41,983 nt of DNA from positions 52,772 through 94,754 of the forward strand of contig PBTA01000046.1 of assembly GCA_002726395.1 (NCBI GenBank), written 5' to 3'. The notes below the pieces were generated by a model. It searched no databases and had not been told where the DNA came from. It saw only the letters and a list, made by a program, of their open reading frames with translations. Below, in pieces: positions 25,658-34,181 of this stretch (positions within the stretch are counted from its first letter, which is position 1; each line of letters starts with the position of its first letter). The position numbers were made by a program, and so were the translations under genes. This DNA comes from Methanobacteriota archaeon. GTDB taxonomy: Archaea > Thermoplasmatota > Poseidoniia > Poseidoniales > Poseidoniaceae.

Positions 25658-26197
25658 GTGGGTTATTTGCACAGAAATGGTAAAATTGGTACTGGCTTAA
25701 TCACCTTGTCAGTGATTATTTGTTTGCTTGGAACCATTGGTTTTACCACAGAAGAAAGTGTTGAAGGCGTGCCAACGCCAAATGTTCCTAATTCAGTATT
25801 TTTTTCTGACGAACCAATCCAATCTAATCCATTGGCATTATTCATCACAGCCAATGCTGAGGTGACCTGGGATCGTAATGATGTTTTTTTGGTAGTCGCA
25901 GACGCTGATAAGAAAGCTCAGTGTGATGGATTAACCTTGATAGAACAAATGGGCAACAATGAACTTTGTACTTCAAGAGATAATGAATTTGAAGCAATTG
26001 GTGACGATAATCAAGCCGGAGTTTCGTGGAACGTCAAGTCTGGTGAATATTTCGTTGGTATTGGAACTATGACCGAGGTTCCAGACGATTTTGAGTTAAA
26101 TGTTGATTATACAGTGGAGATTTCCTTATCTGCTACAGGTTATTTTATCGGATTCATTATTATCATAATTGGTTTTACATTAACCAAATATGAATGA
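25658..26197 (+). CDS. Small membrane protein with an extracytoplasmic domain
   Basis: The 179-residue protein has an N-terminal hydrophobic segment (IGTGLITLSVIICLLGTIGF), ~115 residues of polar sequence with two cysteines (AQCDG, ELCTS) and a C-terminal membrane segment (GYFIGFIIIIIGFTLTK). No family recognised. Its GTG start follows the CAX stop with no gap, suggesting co-translation with the antiporter; a role in assisting or regulating that transporter is possible but unproven. Its stop abuts the convergent amidohydrolase stop with no spacer. Confidence 0.7.
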   Translation: MGYLHRNGKIGTGLITLSVIICLLGTIGFTTEESVEGVPTPNVPNSVFFSDEPIQSNPLALFITANAEVTWDRNDVFLVVADADKKAQCDGLTLIEQMGNNELCTSRDNEFEAIGDDNQAGVSWNVKSGEYFVGIGTMTEVPDDFELNVDYTVEISLSATGYFIGFIIIIIGFTLTKYE

Positions 26198-27463
26198 TTA
26201 CTCAAGACCCTCATAATATGACTGAATCGAAACTTCAAGGTCATTCATCGCCTTGCGTTGATCCACGGTATTAGTTGTGCCATCTTGTCGTACTGCCTGC
26301 CCTTCAACCCACATATCAAGACAGTTTGCACCATTGAATACTAAGTTAGCTAAATGTCGGTTGCTAGATCTGCCGCGTGGATACATTCGCACATCATCTA
26401 AATCCCAAGCAACCCAATCTTGACTGCCCTTGGTTGCCATTTGAAAGATATCCTTGGCTGGCAAAAGGGTAGCATCCCAATGATCGTGTCGTTGAACTAG
26501 TGAAGCAGTACGAGCTTCAGATAATACATTCAGTCCATTACCAGAAGATGCAGCACCATCAGTCCCTATTCTGACGTCAACGCCCACCTCTTGGTAAGCG
26601 GGCAAAGACAGAGTACCGCCGCAAGCTAATTTCATGTTTGAAGAAGGACAATGTACGGCAGTAACACTGCGATTTTTTAGAATCCGGATTTCATTTTTCT
26701 TAACCCAACTAGCATGTGCACACACTGTGCCCGGCTTGAAAAAATCAATACTATCAAGATACTCAACAGGATATTTGCCGGTTTTTTCAAAGCAATCAGC
26801 AACTTCCTTTCTTGTCTCACTGACATGAATATGTAATCTTCCTTGCCTTCGTTCTGCTAAATCCGCTGCCCTGACTAGCGTCTCCTCGCTACATAGGTAA
26901 ATTGAGTGGGTAGCAATTGCATACTGAATACGATCGTGAGTTGATTGGGTTTGAAGTAAGTTATCAATTTCATCTAATGCCGATTTTGCATCAGGGTGTG
27001 ATGGTAGTGCAAAATCACTGACAGGTCCGCCAACAAGGCCCCTAATGCCAGCATCTTCGAGGACTTTACCAGTTATTGCTGGATAAAAGTACATATCAGC
27101 CGCGAAACTACAACCAGTAGCAATCATTTCACTTGCTGCTGCTGTAGCGCCAACTCGAACATATTCTGGACTCAATCTTGCTTCGGTAGGGAATATCACT
27201 TCATTGAGCCATTGATTTAACGGGTAACCATCACTAAAATCTCTCGCATTTAATTGCATAGCAAGATGAGTATGCCAGTTTTGTAGGGAACGGGTCAAAA
27301 GTCTAGAACTACCGTCAATATCCTGCCTAACATCTTCGTCACCATTAGACTTTGACCAAGACCCGTCATCGTGGATTAATACATCACCAACAAACTTGTT
27401 GGTACTGCTGTCATACAGAATTGTATCTGTATATCTTGCAGCATATTCTTCTGACATTGGCAT
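26198..27463 (-). CDS. Amidohydrolase, TRZ/ATZ-MtaD-like deaminase family
   Basis: The 421-residue protein is a metal-dependent TIM-barrel amidohydrolase. Metal ligands are visible: NWHTH near residue 65, LHIHVSET, VCAHASW and IGTDGAASS for the final Asp. The segment VTAVHCPSSNMKLACGG followed by TDGAASSGNGLNVL is characteristic of the S-adenosylhomocysteine/5'-methylthioadenosine deaminase and atrazine chlorohydrolase group. A role in deaminating SAH or MTA is likely, though other purine or guanine substrates cannot be excluded. The ATG at 27463 has AGGA close by; ATG at 27457 is an alternative. It follows pgk by 32 bases on the same strand, suggesting co-transcription. Confidence 0.88.
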   Translation of the reverse strand: MPMSEEYAARYTDTILYDSSTNKFVGDVLIHDDGSWSKSNGDEDVRQDIDGSSRLLTRSLQNWHTHLAMQLNARDFSDGYPLNQWLNEVIFPTEARLSPEYVRVGATAAASEMIATGCSFAADMYFYPAITGKVLEDAGIRGLVGGPVSDFALPSHPDAKSALDEIDNLLQTQSTHDRIQYAIATHSIYLCSEETLVRAADLAERRQGRLHIHVSETRKEVADCFEKTGKYPVEYLDSIDFFKPGTVCAHASWVKKNEIRILKNRSVTAVHCPSSNMKLACGGTLSLPAYQEVGVDVRIGTDGAASSGNGLNVLSEARTASLVQRHDHWDATLLPAKDIFQMATKGSQDWVAWDLDDVRMYPRGRSSNRHLANLVFNGANCLDMWVEGQAVRQDGTTNTVDQRKAMNDLEVSIQSYYEGLE

Positions 27464-27495
27464 CAATCCTGGTTGATGGGTGATGGCTGTGTTAT

Positions 27496-28758
27496 TTAAT
27501 TGTCAGTTATGGACTGAGAGATGGTTAATTGGTATTTTCGGGCACTGTACTCAAGGCTTGCAATACCTGGCAAGACCTTACCCGCTAGATAATTCAAACA
27601 AGCACCTCCGCCTGTTGATAGATGGCCCATTTTCCTAGATAACCCTCGATTCTTGATTAAGGTGGCAGTATGACCTCCTCCTACCACGACATAGCCAGTT
27701 GATTCGGCACAAGCGTTCAACATCTCAATCGTGCCTAGAGCAAAATCAGTAAGTTCGAAAACACCTGCAGGACCATTTAGAATTATTGTTCCTGCAGATT
27801 TAATGGCGGCCGAAAGGGTCATTGTTGAGTTGATTCCAATATCAAAAATCGGCGCAGCGACAGGCAAATCAGCTAGTGTTAAATCCACTCGATTATCTTC
27901 AATATTTGCCGCAAGGTCTGTTGGCAGTTTTATTTTATCAGCAAAATCATTTAGCATTGATTTGGCAGTTGCTACTGTAGAGTGATAGGCCTCGCCTAAT
28001 TCCCCAACCAAAAAATTATGATTCAATTCACCAATATCAATGCCAGAATATTCAATCAATAAATTTGCTCCCCCGCCAGTGGCCCACACCTCATCAGCGA
28101 TACCTTTTCTCAGCATATTATCTGCGACCGATATTGAATCTTCAACTTTAATTCCGCCAACCACTGCTATACATGGTCTACGTGGTGATTCTAAAGCAGC
28201 ATCAAGGCCGTCAATTTCCCTTTTCATCAATTCTCCAGCCACACATGGAAGTGTATGAGTAAAGCCAACAATAGATGGTGAATTTCTGTGAGAACAGGCG
28301 AATGCATCATTAACAAATACATCGACAACGCTAGATAGTCGTTGGATTATTTTTGTTTCCGACATTACTAAAAAATCACCTTTAGTCGATACTTCTTCAA
28401 GATCCATCCTTACGTTATTGAGCATCAAGATTTCTCCATCCGCTAGACTTTCAATTGCTTGCATTGCTTTTACGCCATGGATATCTTCGACCCATTTGAC
28501 ATTACGCCCCAAGATTCTGCCAAGTTCTCTAGAATGGCCAAGAGTGTTGGTGAAGTCTTTTTTGCCAGGTCTAGATTGATGGGCTAACAAAACTACTTTT
28601 GCTTTAGTAAGTAGATTCAATGTCGGTACAATCGCCTTTATTCGAGTGTCATCAAGAAACTCTTGGCTTTTGGGTTGTAAGGGACTATTGATGTCAACTC
28701 TTACCAGCACAGTCTTGCCTTCGACATTGATGTTGCGCAAGTTTAACACTTGTGCCAT
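27496..28758 (-). CDS. pgk: Phosphoglycerate kinase
   Basis: A full-length, 420-residue phosphoglycerate kinase. Signatures are VLVRVDINSPLQ at the N-terminus, VVLLAHQSRPG, ILMLNNVRMDLEE, FVNDAFACSHR and, in the C-terminal domain, ILNGPAGVFEL and VVVGGGHTATLI. It interconverts 1,3-bisphosphoglycerate and 3-phosphoglycerate with ATP in glycolysis or gluconeogenesis. The ATG at 28758 has GGGAG 6 bases upstream. It heads the two-gene minus-strand unit with the amidohydrolase and is divergent from the M24 peptidase gene. Archaeal-type features such as the extended DxNxP loop are normal. Confidence 0.96.
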   Translation of the reverse strand: MAQVLNLRNINVEGKTVLVRVDINSPLQPKSQEFLDDTRIKAIVPTLNLLTKAKVVLLAHQSRPGKKDFTNTLGHSRELGRILGRNVKWVEDIHGVKAMQAIESLADGEILMLNNVRMDLEEVSTKGDFLVMSETKIIQRLSSVVDVFVNDAFACSHRNSPSIVGFTHTLPCVAGELMKREIDGLDAALESPRRPCIAVVGGIKVEDSISVADNMLRKGIADEVWATGGGANLLIEYSGIDIGELNHNFLVGELGEAYHSTVATAKSMLNDFADKIKLPTDLAANIEDNRVDLTLADLPVAAPIFDIGINSTMTLSAAIKSAGTIILNGPAGVFELTDFALGTIEMLNACAESTGYVVVGGGHTATLIKNRGLSRKMGHLSTGGGACLNYLAGKVLPGIASLEYSARKYQLTISQSITDN

Positions 28759-28769
28759 GCTACTCCCAA

Positions 28770-28800
28770 CAGCAGACAGTTTTTGATTTATCGTCTGTTG
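28770..28800. repeat. Imperfect inverted repeat upstream of pgk
   Basis: CAGCAGAC (28770-28777) and GTCTGTTG (28793-28800) pair over 8 bases with one G-T. The spacer contains an AT-rich, TATA-like stretch, so on the pgk coding strand the repeat arms flank a candidate promoter. It could be an operator or a leader hairpin. Confidence 0.3.
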
Positions 28801-28883
28801 ATTTCACGATAATAGAGGATAATTTCATCGAAAAGTCAGACATCATCGGTTAGAGTTTTCAACATCTACTACGACCCACAACC

Positions 28884-30158
28884 ATGTCGTCATGGTCAAC
28901 CGAGGATTTACTGGGACCTGAAGGCCAGGATTGGCGAGTACCAGTTAGTGAACTTGAACAACGGATTAGTAAACTAGCAAATCTGTTACAAGAAAACAAT
29001 CTACCAGGTGCATTAATTCAAAGCCCAGTTGACTTGTACTACTACGCTGGAGGACGGCAAAATGGAGCATTATTTATTCCTGCTACAGGTTCCAAAGCCA
29101 GCATAGATTCTGGCGGCGATGGTAGTACTTTTTTTGTCAGACGGTCAATTAAGCGAGCAGAATATGAGGCTGGAGGCACGGACAGCCCAATTAACATAGC
29201 GAAATTTCCTAGTTTGCGGATACTTGCTGACTCGCTTTCCAACATGGGAGCAGAAGCCAGTCCAGCATTACAAAAAGGTGAGATTCCAGCCGATTTCCAC
29301 GCGAAGTTCGAATCAGTATTGGCACCGTTGGGAACACCTGCTGACTGTACTCAATTAATTCACTCTCAAAGAGAAGTAAAATCCTCCTGGGAATTAGCTA
29401 TGATGCGAGAGGGGGCTTTAGTGCAACAAGCAATGTTCGACTCAGTCAGCAATGAAATTGCCGCCGGCAAAACCGAATTGGAACTGGTTGCCGCTGCTGA
29501 AGCAATTAGTAGAGAAAGCGGATTTGGCGGCAATATCCAAATGCGCCGCTTTCCATTACAATGTGACAGAGCCGTAATAGTTTCAGGCAGAGCAGGAGGA
29601 ATCCCGTCGTTTTTTGATTCAGCAATAGGCGGCACTGGCCCTCACCCGTTAGCTGGAATGGGTTCAGGATTCAATAAGGTACGAGAACACCAACCTATCT
29701 TGGTTGACCTTGTTCATGCTCACAGAGGTTATGTTGTTGATGCTACTAGAATGTTTAGCGTTGGAAAATTAGATGATATTTGGTTGCAGAGACTAGACGA
29801 TATGGTTGAAGTCAGTGACAAGGTTGTGAATTCACTTGGTCGTGGCGATGATTGTTCAAAAGCATGGGAAGTTGGCTCACGATTAGCCATCAATATGGGT
29901 CATGGCGAACATTTGATGGGCATGAGTCCAGATCAAAGCAAGTTCTTAGGCCACTCAGTTGGTTTACAACTAGATGAATCTCCTGTTGTCGCACAAGGCT
30001 TTGATCGGCCATTACCGAGTAATGGAGTCATGGCCATTGAGCCAAAACTGGTCTTTACAGAAGGCAGTATTGGTATTGAGGATACTTGGTTAAAGACGGA
30101 AAGCGGATTACAGCGGTTAACATTATCTGGTAATAATGAATCGTTAACCAATTGCTAA
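28884..30158 (+). CDS. M24-family metallopeptidase (Xaa-Pro dipeptidase/aminopeptidase-like)
   Basis: The 424-residue protein has the creatinase-like N-terminal domain (residues ~20-160, with ALIQSPVDLYYYAGG) and the pita-bread M24 catalytic domain. The five metal ligands are all present: D275 and D286 in VDLVHAHRGYVVDATRMF, H357 in LGHSVGLQLDE, E386 in AIEPKL and E399 in IGIEDTW. Such enzymes remove N-terminal residues before proline or cleave Xaa-Pro dipeptides in the cytoplasm. The ATG lacks a clear ribosome binding site, so the message may be leaderless. It is divergent from pgk, and the histone-fold-like gene follows 31 bases downstream. Confidence 0.9.
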   Translation: MSSWSTEDLLGPEGQDWRVPVSELEQRISKLANLLQENNLPGALIQSPVDLYYYAGGRQNGALFIPATGSKASIDSGGDGSTFFVRRSIKRAEYEAGGTDSPINIAKFPSLRILADSLSNMGAEASPALQKGEIPADFHAKFESVLAPLGTPADCTQLIHSQREVKSSWELAMMREGALVQQAMFDSVSNEIAAGKTELELVAAAEAISRESGFGGNIQMRRFPLQCDRAVIVSGRAGGIPSFFDSAIGGTGPHPLAGMGSGFNKVREHQPILVDLVHAHRGYVVDATRMFSVGKLDDIWLQRLDDMVEVSDKVVNSLGRGDDCSKAWEVGSRLAINMGHGEHLMGMSPDQSKFLGHSVGLQLDESPVVAQGFDRPLPSNGVMAIEPKLVFTEGSIGIEDTWLKTESGLQRLTLSGNNESLTNC

Positions 30159-30189
30159 TAATGAAAAGCATCCAATGTAAGGCCCTCAT

Positions 30190-30978
30190 ATGCCGGCTAA
30201 ACCATATTCCTCAGGTCACATCGGAGCAGTTGCTGCCAATTTCACGCAAATGCGTTTATCTGGTGCGGTAAAACAACAACTAGTCGAATTATTGTGTGAG
30301 GAGTTAGACCGCCTAGTTCCAACAATGGAATCAGAAACTCTAGCCCAAGACCCAGAGAGAAAAACATTGGACGACCCCAACAGAACACGATTGAATTATA
30401 ATCGAACCAGAGAGTTGATGATTGATAGAATTAGTAGTATTGATTCTGTTGGCTCAGCTGCAGTTCAAGCAGGAATTGAACACGTTGAGACTCATTTGGC
30501 TAAGATTTTGAAACACGCAGAGGCAGCAGCGGAAAAAGACCGAGTTGCCACAATTAAGCCAAGGCATCTGGAAATTGCTGTGTCTGGAATGGGGCTTAAT
30601 TCAGATGACGAGGAAGCAGAGGTTGACACAATCGAAGAATCTGAAACCCTGATAGTTGGCCAAGGAGGCGGCGTATTAACCCGTTCTTCCTTGCTTTCTT
30701 TGGCTAGGACACACGCTAAAATGCCAGTCACAGATGATGCAATTGAGGAATTAATCGACACCTATTACATGGTAGTAGAAAAATTGGAATCAGACATAAG
30801 AAGTCACGCACAACTTGGCGGTAATCCAGTTCAATTCATCGAATCAATCAACCGGATGAAGACTCTAATGTCACTTGGTTGGATGCGCTCAATGCTAATC
30901 AAAGCCGCTACGAATGCTCGTGATCGAGGTTACAAGCGTATTGATATTGAACAAATAGTTCACTTAGATCCTTATTGA
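30190..30978 (+). CDS. Possible tandem histone-fold protein
   Basis: The 262-residue protein seems to contain two histone-fold-like halves joined by an acidic linker (SDDEEAEVDTIEESE, ~135-150). In the first, MRLSGAVKQQLVELL (from residue 21) resembles helix 1 onset, and AAVQAGIEHVETHLAKIL then ATIKPRHLEIAV (120-130) resemble helices 2 and 3; compare the archaeal histone ending with RKTIKAEDIELAV. In the second, MPVTDDAIEELID (from residue 178) resembles the VSDDA onset and GYKRIDIEQIV (from 248) the last strand and helix. Each half has an extra ~40 residues in the middle. A DNA- or chromatin-binding role is therefore plausible, but this is a reading of patterns, not a search result. It follows the M24 peptidase on the same strand. 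Confidence 0.6.
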   Translation: MPAKPYSSGHIGAVAANFTQMRLSGAVKQQLVELLCEELDRLVPTMESETLAQDPERKTLDDPNRTRLNYNRTRELMIDRISSIDSVGSAAVQAGIEHVETHLAKILKHAEAAAEKDRVATIKPRHLEIAVSGMGLNSDDEEAEVDTIEESETLIVGQGGGVLTRSSLLSLARTHAKMPVTDDAIEELIDTYYMVVEKLESDIRSHAQLGGNPVQFIESINRMKTLMSLGWMRSMLIKAATNARDRGYKRIDIEQIVHLDPY

Positions 30979-31036
30979 AAGTCAGTGCATTTGTTAAAAT
31001 ACTTCTTTCATGAGGTTGACAGGAAGAGGTCTTACC

Positions 31037-31498
31037 ATGATAGGAGAAGCAGCACCAGAATTTACTTTGAAGAATACATCAAAAGAATCAGTCTCGTTAG
31101 CAGATTACCGAGGCAAAACAGTAGTTATCGCGTTTTATCCAGGCGCTTTTACTGGTGTTTGCGATAAGGAAATGTGTGCTTTTCAAGACAACCTTGCTAA
31201 GCTTAACGGTTCATCGGCTACAGTTATTGGTATCAGTGTCGACTCACCGTGGGCTAATGCAGAATTCGCTAGAAAGTACAACCTAGAGTTCGAACTATTA
31301 TCTGATTTAGACCGCTCAGTGGTTGAGGCTTACGATGCTAAGTTTGTTGGTCTTGGAGGGCTGGAAGGCTATGTTTCAGCCAATAGGGTCGTCATTGTAG
31401 TCGACAAAGAGGGCTTGGTCCAACACCGCTGGGTTGCTGAAAACCCTGGCGTTGAGCCAGATTATGACGGCATTGTTACTCTGGCAGAATCTCTTTGA
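31037..31498 (+). CDS. Peroxiredoxin, BCP/PrxQ-like
   Basis: From the ATG at 31037 (AGGAAGAGG 7-10 bases upstream) the protein has 153 residues. It shows FYPGAFTGVCDKEMC: the peroxidatic cysteine is C42 in the PxxxTxxC motif and a second cysteine is C47, the C-x4-C spacing of PrxQ/BCP enzymes, which resolve the sulfenic acid within one chain. The middle has GISVDSPWANAEFARKYNLEFELLSD, as in the family. It reduces hydrogen peroxide and organic peroxides, here probably recycled by thioredoxin or a similar thiol donor. The frame reaches 31010, but that start gives a non-family N-terminus. Confidence 0.92.
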   Translation: MIGEAAPEFTLKNTSKESVSLADYRGKTVVIAFYPGAFTGVCDKEMCAFQDNLAKLNGSSATVIGISVDSPWANAEFARKYNLEFELLSDLDRSVVEAYDAKFVGLGGLEGYVSANRVVIVVDKEGLVQHRWVAENPGVEPDYDGIVTLAESL

Positions 31499-31529
31499 GA
31501 CAGAGTATTAGCCTCAAAGGACTGATTGG

Positions 31530-32354
31530 ATGGTTAACTCGACAATCATTCTGTACGCCTTTTTTGCTGGTTTTGTAGCAATTTTAGTCACTGTTTCAAT
31601 CGAGAAATTTGGTGGTTTTATTGGCGGAGTGTTAGGTACGGTACCATCAACGATAATTCCGGCCGCGGCGGGAGTTTATGCAATTGATGGAGGTGAGTCA
31701 CTAAGATCTAGTATGTCTGTAGTGCCGCTTGGTATGTTAATCAATGGTCTGTTTCTTGGAGTATGGATATTACTGCCAAATCAAATCAAGCAAGATAAAT
31801 TAAAATTGCCAGTAACAATAATTGCCTCATTAGCAACTTGGGCAATTCTTGCTTGGTGTGGTTTAATGATCGCAAGAAATGCAACAGATGGCCTAGTTAG
31901 TGAATTACAGTTTGCCATAACTGGTTTAGTAGCCTTAGCAATACTGGCTTTCCTCTTCAATATAAAGAATCGAGAAGCACCTGGAGGTAGTAATAAAGTT
32001 CCGTTAGTGATTCTTTCAATGCGAGGTATAGCCGCTGGGCTAGCCATTGGGGCTTGTCTTGTGTTAGCCGAAAGCGGTTTGCCATTTATTGCTGGGCTAG
32101 CCAGCGCATTTCCGGCTATTTTTCTAACTAGTATGGTCGCACTGTGGGTTTCTCAAGGCCCTCAAGTGCCCCAGGGTGCTGCAGCCCCAATGATGCTTGG
32201 AGGAGCTAGCGTTTCAGTATACGCAATCATTGCGATATGGTCATTACCTGAATTTGGCGTTGTGCTCGGTTCGGTTATTGCTTGGTTTGCTTCGGTAATT
32301 CTTTGGACATTACCGGCTTTTACCTTACTTAGGCGCCATCGATTAGCCGCCTAG
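31530..32354 (+). CDS. Multi-span membrane protein, unknown substrate
   Basis: A 274-residue protein with eight or nine hydrophobic segments and short loops. The N-terminal pattern FGGFIGGVLGTVPSTIIPAA and a second, related stretch (GLPFIAGLASAFPAIFLTSM near 190) suggest an internal duplication, common in transporters. The family is not recognised. It begins 31 bases after the peroxiredoxin gene on the same strand, which suggests co-transcription, but no role in peroxide defence follows from that alone. The gene ends 33 bases from the convergent xseB. Confidence 0.65.
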   Translation: MVNSTIILYAFFAGFVAILVTVSIEKFGGFIGGVLGTVPSTIIPAAAGVYAIDGGESLRSSMSVVPLGMLINGLFLGVWILLPNQIKQDKLKLPVTIIASLATWAILAWCGLMIARNATDGLVSELQFAITGLVALAILAFLFNIKNREAPGGSNKVPLVILSMRGIAAGLAIGACLVLAESGLPFIAGLASAFPAIFLTSMVALWVSQGPQVPQGAAAPMMLGGASVSVYAIIAIWSLPEFGVVLGSVIAWFASVILWTLPAFTLLRRHRLAA

Positions 32355-32387
32355 AGAGCCTGTATTGCTAGGTATTGAATTCTTGGT

Positions 32388-32600
32388 CTACTCAGACAAT
32401 TTCTCTTCTATCTCTGACAGACGCATCTCGTTTAGACGCCCTTCTGCACTGGCTAATTCTTGTTGACAGAATTCTAACAGTTTAGCCCCTTCCTCATATA
32501 ATTTCAAGGTCTCATCTAATGCTATTCCCCCGCGCTCCAAATCTGCAACAATTTCCTCTAAACGCTTAATTGCAATACTGTAACTAATTTCTTCACTCAT
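32388..32600 (-). CDS. xseB: Exonuclease VII small subunit
   Basis: A 70-residue helical protein with the XseB pattern: SYSIAIKRLEEIVADLERGGIALDETLKLYEEGAKL, then CQQELASAEGRL. The small subunit forms coiled bundles around the large subunit XseA to make exonuclease VII, which degrades single-stranded DNA from both ends. The ATG at 32600 overlaps the end of xseA by 8 bases; GTG at 32609 is an alternative. The overlap implies translational coupling, as expected for two subunits of one enzyme. Confidence 0.93.
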   Translation of the reverse strand: MSEEISYSIAIKRLEEIVADLERGGIALDETLKLYEEGAKLLEFCQQELASAEGRLNEMRLSEIEEKLSE

Positions 32601-33924
32601 TTTTTCCACTCTCTTTTGTTATTTCTCCAACTGTAGCCTTAGCAGTTCCATCTGCTAATGCAAGAATTATATTTTGACCTTTACTTAAGTCATTAGTTCT
32701 CGAGATAACTTCACCATTTTCATTTGAAATCATACTATATCCACGCTGTAAAACATTGTTTGGATGAGCCGAATTAAGAGCGGATGCAAACACAGCAAGC
32801 TTAGTCTTCTCTGCAGCAATACTTTGTTGTGCTGCTAGCACCATGATATTACCTAAAGATGCCAATTTCTGTTTTGATTGGCTAAATTTATTGATTACTG
32901 CGGTTGTCAGCCGGTTTGATAAATCGCTTATCTGTTGGTTGGCATTGTATACTCCTTGTAGGGGAGCGTTAAGCAACCTAGATTGTAAAAGGCGTAAGTT
33001 GTTGCGCCAATCGACAAATAATCTTGTTGTTGCATCTGTGATGCGGAGTTCAAAGTTGAGCATCATCATTTGATGTTGATCAAATTCAGGAACTAAACGC
33101 TCTATTGCATTAGAGGGAGTTGATGCTCTCAAGTCAGCCACTAAATCAGCTACTAACATGTCTGACTCGTGTCCAACAGCAGAGATAACGGGTACTGCTG
33201 AAGCAATTATCGCTCTGGCAACCGGCTCAAGATTAAACGCCCACAAATCTTCAGGAGACCCACCCCCCCTTCCAACTATTATCACATCAACAGGTGGTTG
33301 ATTAAGCCGTTTAGCGACCTCAATTTCGGCCAACTTACCTGCGGCAAGAATCCCTCTGACAATTTCATTAGGAGCAGAATTTCCTTGAACAGTAACTCCG
33401 ATGACCGTTCTGCGAATTCCAGGCCATCGGTTTTCGGCCAATCTATTCATATCAGCCAGTGCTGCTGAGCCAACACCAGTGATTATTGCTATGTGTTTTG
33501 GAATTGCTGGTAGAGCCATTCTAGGGCGATCTAACATTCCTTCCGACCGCAGCAACTCAATCAATTGCTTGCGCTGTTCTTCAAGAACTCCAAGCTTGTT
33601 AATCGGCTCGATTCGGTTAACGATTAATTGTATTCTTCCAGACTTGGCATAGAGGTCTAAATTAGCGATAACCACAACGACACTTCCCTCGCCAATACTT
33701 GAATCAATAGTACAACGACCTTGCCAGATAACTGCACTAATTTGCCCATCAGAATCTCGCAATGTAAAGTACGTATGACCGCTTGGGTAGGATTTCCATT
33801 GAGTTATTTCCCCTTTAATGACCTGATTTTGAAATAAATTATCATTACGAATGGTCGTTCTAATCAAATTAACAAACTGTCCCACAGGGATTGGTCCAGT
33901 GGTTAGTTCACTACCACCCCTCAT
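32593..33924 (-). CDS. xseA: Exonuclease VII large subunit
   Basis: A full-length, 443-residue XseA. The N-terminal OB-fold carries IKGEITQWKSYPSGHTYFTLRDSDGQISAVIWQG, which matches the family's VxGExSN-xxxHxYFxLKDxxAxIxxVxF. The catalytic part shows ITGVGSAALADM, DVIIVGRGGGSPEDLWAFN and PVISAVGHESD, with R-x-PSNA-like ASTPSNAIE near 265. A long helical region follows. The complex degrades single-stranded DNA to acid-soluble oligonucleotides, acting in mismatch repair and recombination in bacteria. It is uncommon in archaea. It is followed by xseB with an 8-base overlap. Confidence 0.95.
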   Translation of the reverse strand: MRGGSELTTGPIPVGQFVNLIRTTIRNDNLFQNQVIKGEITQWKSYPSGHTYFTLRDSDGQISAVIWQGRCTIDSSIGEGSVVVVIANLDLYAKSGRIQLIVNRIEPINKLGVLEEQRKQLIELLRSEGMLDRPRMALPAIPKHIAIITGVGSAALADMNRLAENRWPGIRRTVIGVTVQGNSAPNEIVRGILAAGKLAEIEVAKRLNQPPVDVIIVGRGGGSPEDLWAFNLEPVARAIIASAVPVISAVGHESDMLVADLVADLRASTPSNAIERLVPEFDQHQMMMLNFELRITDATTRLFVDWRNNLRLLQSRLLNAPLQGVYNANQQISDLSNRLTTAVINKFSQSKQKLASLGNIMVLAAQQSIAAEKTKLAVFASALNSAHPNNVLQRGYSMISNENGEVISRTNDLSKGQNIILALADGTAKATVGEITKESGKNE

Positions 33925-33995
33925 AAATCCATTAAGCAGTCACAGGTTCTTGAACATGTCCAAACAATAGTTGAATCAGTTTATCGATTAGCCGA

Positions 33996-34181
33996 TTAGT
34001 CATTTTTATCTTTATTCAATTCTCGTCTTTGGCGCGTTTGGAAACTTTGCCGTAACTCGACCTCATTGAGTTTTCTCCGAATTTTATTTCTTAGAAATCG
34101 TACAACAATAATCACCGCAACGATGTCAACAACCAGAATAAACCATTCAGTTGTACCCCAATTTTCAAACATAGCAATCAT
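33996..34181 (-). CDS. Single-span small membrane protein
   Basis: A 61-residue protein with one membrane segment (WFILVVDIVAVIIVVRFL) followed by a basic amphipathic tail (NKIRRKLNEVELRQSFQTR). Its ATG overlaps the ferredoxin stop (ATGA), so the two are likely translated together. The family is unknown. A membrane anchor beside a ferredoxin may tether an electron-transfer step, but that is inference. Confidence 0.6.
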   Translation of the reverse strand: MIAMFENWGTTEWFILVVDIVAVIIVVRFLRNKIRRKLNEVELRQSFQTRQRRELNKDKND

